A DNA stretch of 64,000 nt from an uncultured Christensenella sp. (GTDB lineage: Bacteria; Bacillota; Clostridia; Christensenellales; Borkfalkiaceae), in contig CAJKUC010000002.1 in assembly GCA_905203015.1 (NCBI GenBank), forward strand, positions 124,001 to 188,000. Direction: 5' to 3'. A model generated the notes under the pieces. The model had not been told where the DNA came from. It worked only from the letters and a program-made list of their open reading frames with translations, and did not search any database. The position numbers and the translations under genes are program-made. Every line of letters starts with the position of its first letter. Position 1 is the first letter of the stretch. Of the stretch, positions 34,124 through 42,111 are shown in pieces.

Positions 34124-35395
34124 ATGAAAATACTTGTGGTAGGCGGAGGCGGACGCGAACACGCCGTTATTAAAAAACTCAAAGAAAACAAATCCGTATC
34201 GACGATTTACGCGCTGCCCGGAAACGGCGGTATCGCGAAAGACGCCGTATGCGTGAACATCGGCGCGAAAGACGTTGAAAACATCGTGAAATTCGCCGTG
34301 GAAGAAAAGATCGATTACGCGGTGGTCACGCCGGACGATCCCCTTGTTCTCGGCGCGGCAGACGCGCTGGAAGCGGCGGGAATTCCCTGCTTCGGTCCGA
34401 AAAAAAATGCCGCGATCATCGAAGGCAGCAAAGTCTTTTCAAAGAATCTGATGAAAAAATACGGTATTCCCACCGCTGCTTACGAAGTGTTCGATAAGGC
34501 GGAAGACGCGCTTTCCTATCTCGAATCTGCGCCGTTGCCCGCCGTAATCAAAGCGGACGGACTCGCTCTCGGCAAGGGCGTTATCATCGCGGAAACGAAA
34601 GAAGAAGCGCAGAACGCGATCCGTTCGATGATGCTTGATAAAGTATTCGGAGAGAGCGGCTCGAAAATCGTGATAGAAGAGTTTTTAAGCGGTCCCGAAG
34701 TATCGGTGCTTTCGTTTACCGACGGAAACACGATCGTTCCGATGATCTCTTCCATGGATCATAAACGAGCCGAAGATAACGACGAAGGCCCGAATACGGG
34801 CGGCATGGGCACGATCGCGCCAAACCCCTTCTACACGAAAGCCATAGCGGAAGAATGTATGAAAAAAATCTTTCTTCCCACGATCCGCGCGATGAACGCG
34901 GAAGGCAGAACGTTCAAGGGCTGCCTCTATTTCGGGCTGATGATTACGAAGGACGGACCGAAAGTGATCGAATACAACTGCCGTTTCGGCGATCCCGAAG
35001 CACAGGTGGTGCTTCCTCTTCTGGAAAGCGACCTGCTCACCGTAATGCGCGCCGTCACTTACGGAAAATTAGCGGAAACGGAAGTGAAATTTTCAAACAA
35101 TGCCGCCGCGTGCGTGGTGCTTGCTTCGCAGGGGTACCCGAAAAAATACGAAACGGGCTTTGAAATCACCGTGCCCGAAAGCATAGAACAAAGCGTATAT
35201 TACGCAGGCGTGAAAGCGGGGGAAAACGGAACGCTGCTCACCGCGGGCGGGCGGGTGCTGAACGTGACCGCCGTCGCTCCCACGCTTCGCGAAGCCGTGG
35301 ATCTTGCCTATGAAAAGGCGGAACAGATCCGCTTTGAAAACAAATATTGCAGAAAAGACATCGGCAAAAAAGCGTTGCTCGTATCTGCGGAATAA
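34124..35395 (+). CDS. purD: Phosphoribosylamine-glycine ligase PurD
   Basis: This 423-residue ATP-grasp enzyme condenses phosphoribosylamine with glycine. KILVVGGGGREHAVIKKL opens the Rossmann-like domain, IKADGLALGKGVIIAET forms the ATP-grasp loop, and GPNTGGMGTIAPNPF and YNCRFGDPEAQVVLPLL bind ATP and Mg. Length is normal. It sits between the transformylase and purL; the order of genes does not follow pathway order. AAGGAG precedes the ATG. Confidence 0.97.
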   Translation: MKILVVGGGGREHAVIKKLKENKSVSTIYALPGNGGIAKDAVCVNIGAKDVENIVKFAVEEKIDYAVVTPDDPLVLGAADALEAAGIPCFGPKKNAAIIEGSKVFSKNLMKKYGIPTAAYEVFDKAEDALSYLESAPLPAVIKADGLALGKGVIIAETKEEAQNAIRSMMLDKVFGESGSKIVIEEFLSGPEVSVLSFTDGNTIVPMISSMDHKRAEDNDEGPNTGGMGTIAPNPFYTKAIAEECMKKIFLPTIRAMNAEGRTFKGCLYFGLMITKDGPKVIEYNCRFGDPEAQVVLPLLESDLLTVMRAVTYGKLAETEVKFSNNAAACVVLASQGYPKKYETGFEITVPESIEQSVYYAGVKAGENGTLLTAGGRVLNVTAVAPTLREAVDLAYEKAEQIRFENKYCRKDIGKKALLVSAE

Positions 35396-35489
35396 TCATG
35401 CGCCCTTTCGCGGATATTCGTTCGGCCGCGACGTTTTTCATCGTGTAAACGCGGATCGTCCGCAAACCACCAAGGAGAAAATTATCATT

Positions 35490-38400
35490 ATGCCTTATCG
35501 TATCTATTCGGAAAAGAAAAAAGAACTTGCGGGAGAAGCGCGCGCGCTTCTTTCCGACATCAACAACCTCCTTTGCATTTCCTCCGTAAAGGACGTACGG
35601 ATTATCCACCGTTACGACGCGGAAAATATCGATCGGGAAACGTTCGATTATGCCGTAAAGACGGTGTTTTCCGAGCCGCAGACGGATATTGCCTGCGAAA
35701 ATCCCGATTTCGGCGACGGCACGGTGTTTGCCGTGGAATACCTTCCCGGGCAATTCGATCAGCGCGCGGATTCCGCGGCGCAATGCATTCAGTTGATCTC
35801 GCAGAAAGAACGCCCTTTGATCCGCACGGCGAAAGTATACGTATTGTACGGCGACGTTTCCGAAAGCGATTTGGCGGCGATCAAAAAATATGTAATCAAC
35901 CCCGTGGAGGCCCGCGAAGCGTCGCTGGATCTTCCCGAAACGCTGGAAATCGCGCACCCAGTGCCCGAAAGCGTAGCGACGATCGACGGATTCATCGATC
36001 TGGAAGGCGAACAACTCAAAGATTTCGCCGTGAAATACGCGTTGGCTATGGACGAAGACGACGTGAAATTCTGCCGCGATTATTTCAGAAAGGAAAAGCG
36101 CAACCCCACCATGACGGAAATCCGCATGATCGACACCTACTGGTCGGATCACTGCCGCCACACCACCTTTCTCACGCACATCGACAACGTCTCTTTCGAG
36201 GACGAACTTCTTCAGAAAACGTACGAAGAATATCTTGCCGTAAGAAAAGATCTGCATCGCGAAAACAAACCCGTATGCCTGATGGATCTTGCCACGATCG
36301 CCGCGAAAGAACTGAAAAAACAGGGTAAACTGGATAAACTGGACGAATCGGAAGAAATCAACGCCTGCACGGTGAAAATCAAGGTGGACGCGGACGGAAA
36401 AAGCGAAGACTGGTTGCTGCTTTTCAAAAACGAAACGCATAACCACCCTACGGAAATCGAGCCGTTCGGCGGCGCGGCTACCTGCATCGGCGGCGCGATC
36501 CGCGATCCCCTTTCGGGCCGTTCGTACGTATACGGCGCGATGCGCGTGACGGGCGCGGGCAATCCCCTTACCCCCGTGAGCGAAACGCTTTCCGGAAAAC
36601 TGCCGCAGCGTAAAATCGTCACCACCGCCGCCGACGGCTATTCTTCGTACGGCAATCAGATCGGGCTGGCAACCGGAATCGTAGACGAAATCTACCACGA
36701 CGGCTACACGGCGAAACGTATGGAAATCGGCGCGGTGATCGCGGCGACTCCCGCCGAAAACGTGCGCAGAGAAACGCCCGCGGCGGGCGACGTCGTAATT
36801 CTCCTCGGCGGCAGCACGGGGCGCGACGGATGCGGCGGCGCGACGGGTTCTTCCAAATCGCATACGCTGAAATCCCTTGAAAAATGCGGTGCGGAAGTGC
36901 AGAAAGGCAACGCGCCGGAAGAGCGAAAACTGCAACGCCTTTTCCGCAATAAAGAAGCCTGTCTTCTGATCAAACGCTGCAACGATTTCGGCGCGGGCGG
37001 CGTTTCCGTAGCCATCGGCGAACTTGCCGACGGACTCGACATCGATCTTAACGCCGTACCGAAAAAATACGAGGGGCTCGACGGCACGGAACTGGCGATC
37101 AGCGAATCGCAGGAACGCATGGCCGTGGTGGTGGCAAAAGAAGACGCGGAAAAATTCCTCGCCCTTGCGCGCACCGAAAATCTTCAGGCTTGCCCCGTAG
37201 CCGTGGTGAAAGCAGAGCCTCGCCTTACGATGCGCTGGAACGGCAAAACGATCGTAGATATCAGCCGCGAATTTCTTAATTCCAACGGCGCGGAAAAACA
37301 CGCCGACGCACATGCGCAAAAGTCCCTTCCTTACGAAAGAGAGGTGCACGGCACGTTCAAAGAAAATTACGAAACTCTTGCAAACGACTTGAACGTATGC
37401 TCGAAACGCGGGCTTTCCGAGCAATTCGATTCCACGATCGGCGCGGGCACCGTGCTTATGCCCTTCGGCGGGAAAAATCAACTCACCCCCGTACAGGCGA
37501 TGGTGCAGAAAATTTCCGTAGAGAAAAAACATACCGACGATTGCTCGCTGATGGCATGGGGCTACAACCCCTTCATAACGGAAAAGAGCCCCTACCACGG
37601 CGCATATCTCGCCGTGATCGAATCGGTGAGCAAACTGATCGCTACGGGCGCGGAATTCAAAGACGTCTACCTCACCTTCCAGGAATATTTTGAACGCCTC
37701 GGAAAAGACGAAAATCGTTGGGGCAAACCTTTATCCGCTCTTCTCGGCGCATTCCGCGCGCAACTCGATCTGCAGATCGCTTCTATCGGAGGCAAAGATT
37801 CGATGAGCGGCTCTTTCGAGAAATTAGACGTTCCCCCTACGCTCGTTTCCTTCGCCGTCACTACGGCGAAAACGAAGGATATCGTCTCCCCCGAATTTAA
37901 AAACGCGGGCGACAAAGTATGGCTGTTTTCGCCCGAATACAACGCCGATCGCCTTCCCGATACGGAATCTCTTCTTGCCGTATTCGGCAAAATCACCGCT
38001 CTTCTGCGCGAAAAGAAGGCGGTTGCCTGTTACACGCCCGCTTACGGCGGCATCGCGGAAGCGGTGATGAAGATGTGCTTCGGCAACGGGCTCGGTTTCC
38101 GTTACGAAAACGCATCCGATAAAACGATTTTCGGCTATTCTTACGGCTCGTTCCTCGTGGAAGTATCGGCAGGCGCGGCGGAAGAAGATCTTGCAGGCGG
38201 CATTCTCCTCGGCGAAATCACAGCCGACGGAAAGATTACCAAGGGCGCGGAAAGCATCGCCTTAAACAGCCTGCTTCACACCTACGAAAACAAACTGGAA
38301 AGCGTATACCGTTGCAATATCCAGTTTGATAAGTCCTCCGTGCCCACACTTTCTTATAAAGCGGAAAAACGCGTATTCCCCGCGATCAGAACGGCGAAGC

Positions 38401-39197
38401 CCCGCGTACTGATCCCCGTTTTTCCCGGCACGAACTGCGAATTCGACAGCGCGAAAGCCATGCGCGACGCAGGCGCAGAGCCAGAAATTTTCGTCATCAA
38501 CAATCAGAGCAGCGAAAACGTGGCGCGCAGCGCGGAACGCTTCGCCGAACTCATCGGAAAATCGCAGATGATCTTTATTCCCGGCGGATTTTCGGGCGGC
38601 GACGAACCGGACGGCAGCGGTAAATTCATCACCGCTTTCTTCCGCGGCGCGGCGGTGAAAGAACAGGTGGAACTTCTGCTTGAAAAACGCGACGGACTGA
38701 TACTCGGTATTTGCAACGGTTTTCAGGCGCTGATCAAATTGGGGCTTGTTCCCTACGGAAAAATTCTGGACGCCGACGAACACAGCCCTACGCTCACCTA
38801 CAATAAAATCGCGCGCCATCAATCGAAAATCGTGCGTACGCGCGTGGTTTCGGATAAATCCCCCTGGCTGGCGGGCGTGAAACCGGGCGATATTTTCAAT
38901 GTGCCTATCTCGCACGGCGAAGGTCGTTTCTATGCGGAAGAATCTTTGATAAAGCAACTTGCCGAAAACGGGCAGATCGCAACGCAATACGTAGACGAAA
39001 ACGGCGAAGCGACCAATGACATACGTTTCAACCCGAACGGCTCGGCATATGCGATCGAAGGCATTACTTCCCCCGACGGGCGCGTATTCGGAAAAATGGG
39101 GCACTCCGAACGCTATGCCCCCGACCTTTATAAAAACGTACCGGGCGAATACGATATGAAACTTTTCGCTTCCGCCGTAAAATATTTTAAAAACTGA
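35490..39197 (+). CDS. purL: Phosphoribosylformylglycinamidine synthase PurL (single-chain, with glutaminase domain)
   Basis: From ATG 35490 (AAGGAG) this is 1235 residues, the large one-chain form that includes PurS-like, PurL and PurQ parts. TYWSDHCRHTTF and FKNETHNHPTEIEPFGGAAT mark the first synthetase half, KRCNDFGAGGVSVAIGELADG and SIGGKDSMSGSF the second. The amidotransferase part near the end has VLIPVFPGTNCEFDSA, catalytic Cys in LGICNGFQALIKLG and the His-Glu pair in ISHGEGRFY. The enzyme converts FGAR to FGAM with glutamine and ATP. It closes the operon; a bidirectional terminator follows. Confidence 0.97.
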   Translation: MPYRIYSEKKKELAGEARALLSDINNLLCISSVKDVRIIHRYDAENIDRETFDYAVKTVFSEPQTDIACENPDFGDGTVFAVEYLPGQFDQRADSAAQCIQLISQKERPLIRTAKVYVLYGDVSESDLAAIKKYVINPVEAREASLDLPETLEIAHPVPESVATIDGFIDLEGEQLKDFAVKYALAMDEDDVKFCRDYFRKEKRNPTMTEIRMIDTYWSDHCRHTTFLTHIDNVSFEDELLQKTYEEYLAVRKDLHRENKPVCLMDLATIAAKELKKQGKLDKLDESEEINACTVKIKVDADGKSEDWLLLFKNETHNHPTEIEPFGGAATCIGGAIRDPLSGRSYVYGAMRVTGAGNPLTPVSETLSGKLPQRKIVTTAADGYSSYGNQIGLATGIVDEIYHDGYTAKRMEIGAVIAATPAENVRRETPAAGDVVILLGGSTGRDGCGGATGSSKSHTLKSLEKCGAEVQKGNAPEERKLQRLFRNKEACLLIKRCNDFGAGGVSVAIGELADGLDIDLNAVPKKYEGLDGTELAISESQERMAVVVAKEDAEKFLALARTENLQACPVAVVKAEPRLTMRWNGKTIVDISREFLNSNGAEKHADAHAQKSLPYEREVHGTFKENYETLANDLNVCSKRGLSEQFDSTIGAGTVLMPFGGKNQLTPVQAMVQKISVEKKHTDDCSLMAWGYNPFITEKSPYHGAYLAVIESVSKLIATGAEFKDVYLTFQEYFERLGKDENRWGKPLSALLGAFRAQLDLQIASIGGKDSMSGSFEKLDVPPTLVSFAVTTAKTKDIVSPEFKNAGDKVWLFSPEYNADRLPDTESLLAVFGKITALLREKKAVACYTPAYGGIAEAVMKMCFGNGLGFRYENASDKTIFGYSYGSFLVEVSAGAAEEDLAGGILLGEITADGKITKGAESIALNSLLHTYENKLESVYRCNIQFDKSSVPTLSYKAEKRVFPAIRTAKPRVLIPVFPGTNCEFDSAKAMRDAGAEPEIFVINNQSSENVARSAERFAELIGKSQMIFIPGGFSGGDEPDGSGKFITAFFRGAAVKEQVELLLEKRDGLILGICNGFQALIKLGLVPYGKILDADEHSPTLTYNKIARHQSKIVRTRVVSDKSPWLAGVKPGDIFNVPISHGEGRFYAEESLIKQLAENGQIATQYVDENGEATNDIRFNPNGSAYAIEGITSPDGRVFGKMGHSERYAPDLYKNVPGEYDMKLFASAVKYFKN

Positions 39198-39211
39198 TCG
39201 TTCCTATCATG

Positions 39212-39252
39212 AAAAAACAGGCAACCGTTTGCAAGGCGGTTGCCCGTTTTTT
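39212..39252. terminator. Bidirectional terminator between purL and ogt
   Basis: GGCAACCG (39220-39227) pairs with CGGTTGCC (39237-39244). The plus strand follows with CGTTTTTT and the minus strand with TGTTTTTTC, so it ends both converging transcripts. Confidence 0.92.
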
Positions 39253-39276
39253 ATTTACCCGCGGAAAATTTCCGCA

Positions 39277-39816
39277 TCAACGATCTTTATATCGTATCTT
39301 TTCTATTCCGAGCAGTTTTCTTTTATAATCGAGCCCGCCCTGATAGCCCGTAAGCGCCCCGCCTGCGCCGAGCACTCTGTGGCACGGCACGATAATCGCC
39401 ACGGGATTTCTTCCCACCGCGCCGCCCACTGCCTGCGCGCTCATTCTCGTGCCGCGTTCTTTTTCGATTCTGCGGGCAATCTCGCCGTACGTCGTCGTTC
39501 TTCCGTAGGGAATTTCCGAGAGAATTTCCCACACCCGCCGCGCAAAATCGCTGCCTTCCGTAAATCGGACGGGCACCTGCAACGCGCACGGATTTTTTCC
39601 CGCAAAATACAGATCGAGCCATCTTGCCGCAAGACCGAATACGGGCAGATTTTCTTCGGCCGCATTTTCCGCCGCACGTATCGCCCGCTGTTTTTCCAGC
39701 GCGAGGCACACGAGATTTTCCCCGTCGGAATACATCGTTATTCTTCCGAGCGGAGACACATATTCGTTTCTGAAAAAACATTTCTCCGCCATTTCGTTAT
39801 TCTCCGCGCTTCGCAT
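39277..39816 (-). CDS. ogt: Methylated-DNA-[protein]-cysteine S-methyltransferase
   Basis: This 179-residue suicide repair protein takes alkyl groups from O6-alkylguanine. The acceptor Cys is in IIVPCHRVLGAGG, preceded by PYGRTTTYGEIAR and AQAVGGAVGRNPVA, the helix-turn-helix and Asn hinge. The N-terminal ribonuclease-like domain is present, so it is Ogt-type, without an Ada activator domain. Two starts are possible: 39816 (AAGGAT site) or 39792 (GGAG site); the longer one is listed. It lies 20 bases upstream of nothing but the terminator; galM is upstream on the same strand. Confidence 0.94.
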   Translation of the reverse strand: MRSAENNEMAEKCFFRNEYVSPLGRITMYSDGENLVCLALEKQRAIRAAENAAEENLPVFGLAARWLDLYFAGKNPCALQVPVRFTEGSDFARRVWEILSEIPYGRTTTYGEIARRIEKERGTRMSAQAVGGAVGRNPVAIIVPCHRVLGAGGALTGYQGGLDYKRKLLGIEKIRYKDR

Positions 39817-39836
39817 ACGTAATTATCCTTGCGTTT

Positions 39837-40886
39837 TCACTTTTTAACGGAAAAAGCGTACGTTGCAAAGAAGCGATACGCTTCGCCCCTGTCGTAAATC
39901 GAAGAGCCGTATTCCGCATAAGCGGGCACGTTCACGTTGTTCGGAATCGCTTCCGTTTCAAGGCAATACGCGTTGCGTTTTCCGTAATGATGTCCGCCTT
40001 TTCCGTATTGATCGAGTCCGTTGCCCGTATACAACTGCACGGCGGGCATATCCGTATAGCAATTCATTTCGATTCCCGTTTTTTCGCTGTATGCAACGGC
40101 ATACGGCTTTTTCGCGTCTCTGTTTTTGTCGAACACGAAGCAATGATCGTATCCGCCGCCCTTTTTCAGATCGGGATCATCCGCTTCCACGTCGCGTTCG
40201 ATCGCTTTCGGCTCGTTGAAATCGAAAGGCGTTCCCGCTACGGCACGAAATTCCCCGTGCGGAATCAGCGTATCGTCCGTCGGCGTAATATAAGGCGCGT
40301 CGATTTGCAGGATATTATCCGCCGCCGTTTCTTCGTTTCCCTCGCCGTTCAGATTGAAATAGGCGTGATTTGTCATGGCAATCGCCGTTTTTTTATCCGA
40401 CACGGCAAAATAAGAAATGTTCAGAGCCCCGTCTTTCAGGGAATACACCACTTTCACCGTAAGGTTTCCGGGATAATTTTCTTCACCGTCGGGCGAAAAA
40501 TAAGAAAGTTCCAGCGTTCCGTTCAGCGTTTCCGCCTTCCAGATTTTCGCGTTGAAGCCGATTTTTCCGCCGTGCAGATGATTTCCGCGATCGTTACGGT
40601 ATAATTCATACGTAACGCCGTCGATCGTCAGATTTCCTTTTTCGATACGGTTTCCGAATCTTCCGATCAACGCGCCGAGATAGCCGCCGTTATTCAGATA
40701 CCCGTCAAGATCGTCATAGCCCAAAAGCACGTCGCGTTTCACGCCGTTTTTATCCGGAATCACTATGCTCTGTAAAATTCCGCCGTACGTCAGTACGGAA
40801 ACGGAAATATCGCCTTCCGTCATCGTATACTTATCCACTTCCTGCCCCTCGAATACGCCGAAGGGCGATTTTCTGATTTTCGTCAT
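39837..40886 (-). CDS. galM: Galactose mutarotase (aldose 1-epimerase)
   Basis: From ATG 40886 (ribosome site AAAGGAG) this is 349 residues. The enzyme interconverts alpha and beta anomers of hexoses in the cytoplasm. GGILQSIVIPDKNG, GRFGNRIEKG, LHGGKIGFNAKIW, the catalytic His in MTNHAYFNLNG and the late CLETEAIPNNVN (catalytic Glu region) follow the family order. No signal peptide is seen. ogt follows after 20 bases. No other galactose gene is near. Confidence 0.95.
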   Translation of the reverse strand: MTKIRKSPFGVFEGQEVDKYTMTEGDISVSVLTYGGILQSIVIPDKNGVKRDVLLGYDDLDGYLNNGGYLGALIGRFGNRIEKGNLTIDGVTYELYRNDRGNHLHGGKIGFNAKIWKAETLNGTLELSYFSPDGEENYPGNLTVKVVYSLKDGALNISYFAVSDKKTAIAMTNHAYFNLNGEGNEETAADNILQIDAPYITPTDDTLIPHGEFRAVAGTPFDFNEPKAIERDVEADDPDLKKGGGYDHCFVFDKNRDAKKPYAVAYSEKTGIEMNCYTDMPAVQLYTGNGLDQYGKGGHHYGKRNAYCLETEAIPNNVNVPAYAEYGSSIYDRGEAYRFFATYAFSVKK

Positions 40887-40970
40887 ACCTTCTCCTTTGT
40901 GCCGATATGTTGTTACAACGAATTTCGGCATAAAATAAATATTTTTCGCCGAGCGGCGCATATTACGGAT

Positions 40971-41108
40971 ATGAAACGTAATCTTCTGCCGCTCGTCGGT
41001 TTGTTGTTTTTATGCGCCGTATTTTTTGTCGCCGCAGGCGGACTGCTTCTTTTCAAAGCATTGCCGCTTTCCGATCTTCCCTCTATTCCCGCGTTCCGCT
41101 TGCTGTAA
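40971..41108 (+). CDS. Possible 45-residue membrane peptide
   Basis: The frame encodes MKRNLLPLVGLLFLCAVFF then AAGGLLLFKALPLSDLPS, a basic start and one long membrane helix, so it looks like a small membrane protein. There is no convincing ribosome site and no family match that I recognise; chance is a real alternative. Confidence 0.3.
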   Translation: MKRNLLPLVGLLFLCAVFFVAAGGLLLFKALPLSDLPSIPAFRLL

Positions 41109-41162
41109 CGCGCGCTTATTTAAAGATTCGCGCCGCCGTTTGCGTGAACGTAAAAAACGCGC

Positions 41163-41870
41163 TCAGGCCTCGCCTTTTTCTATCTCCGTAAGTCGGAAAT
41201 TCGCTTTATCGCACGAAGTGAGGTAATAGGTTATGCCGTTTTTTTCCGTTTTCAGCGGGAAATACGATCCGCCGTGTAAATGCCCGAACACCACCTTCTT
41301 CACGCCGTACGCCTCGAATAAACGTGTAAAATCGGTATCCGGAGAACGCAGCGAAAATGGCGGATAATGAATAAGAACGATCAGTTCGTCTCCTTCTTCT
41401 CTTAAAGCCTTGCCGCAATCGAGCGCGAGGCGGAATCGTTCCGTCTCCCGCGCGAACAATTTTTCGTCCTCCGCAGAAAAGTCGGGGCTACCGGGACACG
41501 TCCAGCCGCGCGATCCGACGAAAATATGCTTTCCTATCTTCACGGCGTCCGTCTGTAAGAAATAAAAAGACGAATCGGGGGCGGAATCACGCAGTTTCGT
41601 GATACCGTTCCACCAGTAATCGTGATTTCCGCGGATAAAAATTTTCTTGCCCGGCAGATCTTTCAGCCTCGAAAGATCTTTCAGCGCGTCGGGCAGTTTC
41701 ATCGCCCAGGAAATATCCCCAGGGATAAGCACGATATCGTTTTCCGTCGCTTTCGCCCGCCAATCTTCCGAAATTTTTTCAAAATGACCGTCCCACGCCC
41801 TGCCGAAAACGTTCATCGGCTTCGTATCGTCGAAAGACAAATGAAGATCTCCGATCGCATAAATACTCAT
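41163..41870 (-). CDS. Metallophosphoesterase, calcineurin-like
   Basis: This 235-residue cytoplasmic protein contains the full set of dinuclear metal motifs: YAIGDLHLS at residue 4, LIPGDISWA, IRGNHDYWWNG, LIHYPPFS and FGHLHGGSYF. These make it an active-looking phosphodiesterase or phosphatase of the YmdB/YfcE-like superfamily, substrate unknown. The first motif begins at residue 4, so the start codon at 41870 is firm. The TTGCCT-17-TATAAT promoter ends six bases before that ATG, which predicts a leaderless mRNA. It stands alone, converging on nothing and followed by galM's divergent region. Confidence 0.93.
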   Translation of the reverse strand: MSIYAIGDLHLSFDDTKPMNVFGRAWDGHFEKISEDWRAKATENDIVLIPGDISWAMKLPDALKDLSRLKDLPGKKIFIRGNHDYWWNGITKLRDSAPDSSFYFLQTDAVKIGKHIFVGSRGWTCPGSPDFSAEDEKLFARETERFRLALDCGKALREEGDELIVLIHYPPFSLRSPDTDFTRLFEAYGVKKVVFGHLHGGSYFPLKTEKNGITYYLTSCDKANFRLTEIEKGEA

Positions 41871-41876
41871 GGTTAC

Positions 41877-41905
41877 ATTATATCAGTTGTGCGGGAAAAA
41901 GGCAA
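41877..41905 (-). promoter_or_regulatory. Promoter giving a leaderless metallophosphoesterase transcript
   Basis: TTGCCT (41900-41905), 17 bases, TATAAT (41877-41882) on the minus strand, then GTAACC and the ATG at 41870. There is no Shine-Dalgarno sequence. Confidence 0.75.
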
Positions 41906-42002
41906 CTGCTTTTTTTATCGTTCGTAGGAAAACGGCAAATTTTTCAAAGCGCACAAAAGAACGCGTTACCGTATCGAGCCCGCCGCCCGCATAAAAAAAC
42001 AC

Positions 42003-42051
42003 AAAAAAGATCGGTTTTGCGCCCACGAAGAACGCATCCGCCGATCTTTTT
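42003..42051 (-). terminator. Terminator after the DUF2207 gene
   Basis: AAAAAGATCGG (42004-42014) pairs with CCGATCTTTTT (42041-42051), then a T-rich run on the minus strand. Confidence 0.85.
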
Positions 42052-42111
42052 CACTTCATACAATTCATAATCCCGCCGTTTTGCAGCCGAATAGAAATTC
42101 TGCTTTCCGCG

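Noticed and set aside
35238..37598. A 786-codon open frame antisense to purD/purL
   Set aside because: It mirrors the codon pattern of purL, has no ribosome site and encodes an Arg/Phe/His-rich, low-plausibility protein; purL itself is certain.
40971..41108. A secure small-protein gene
   Set aside because: Listed only at low confidence: no ribosome site and no promoter could be matched.
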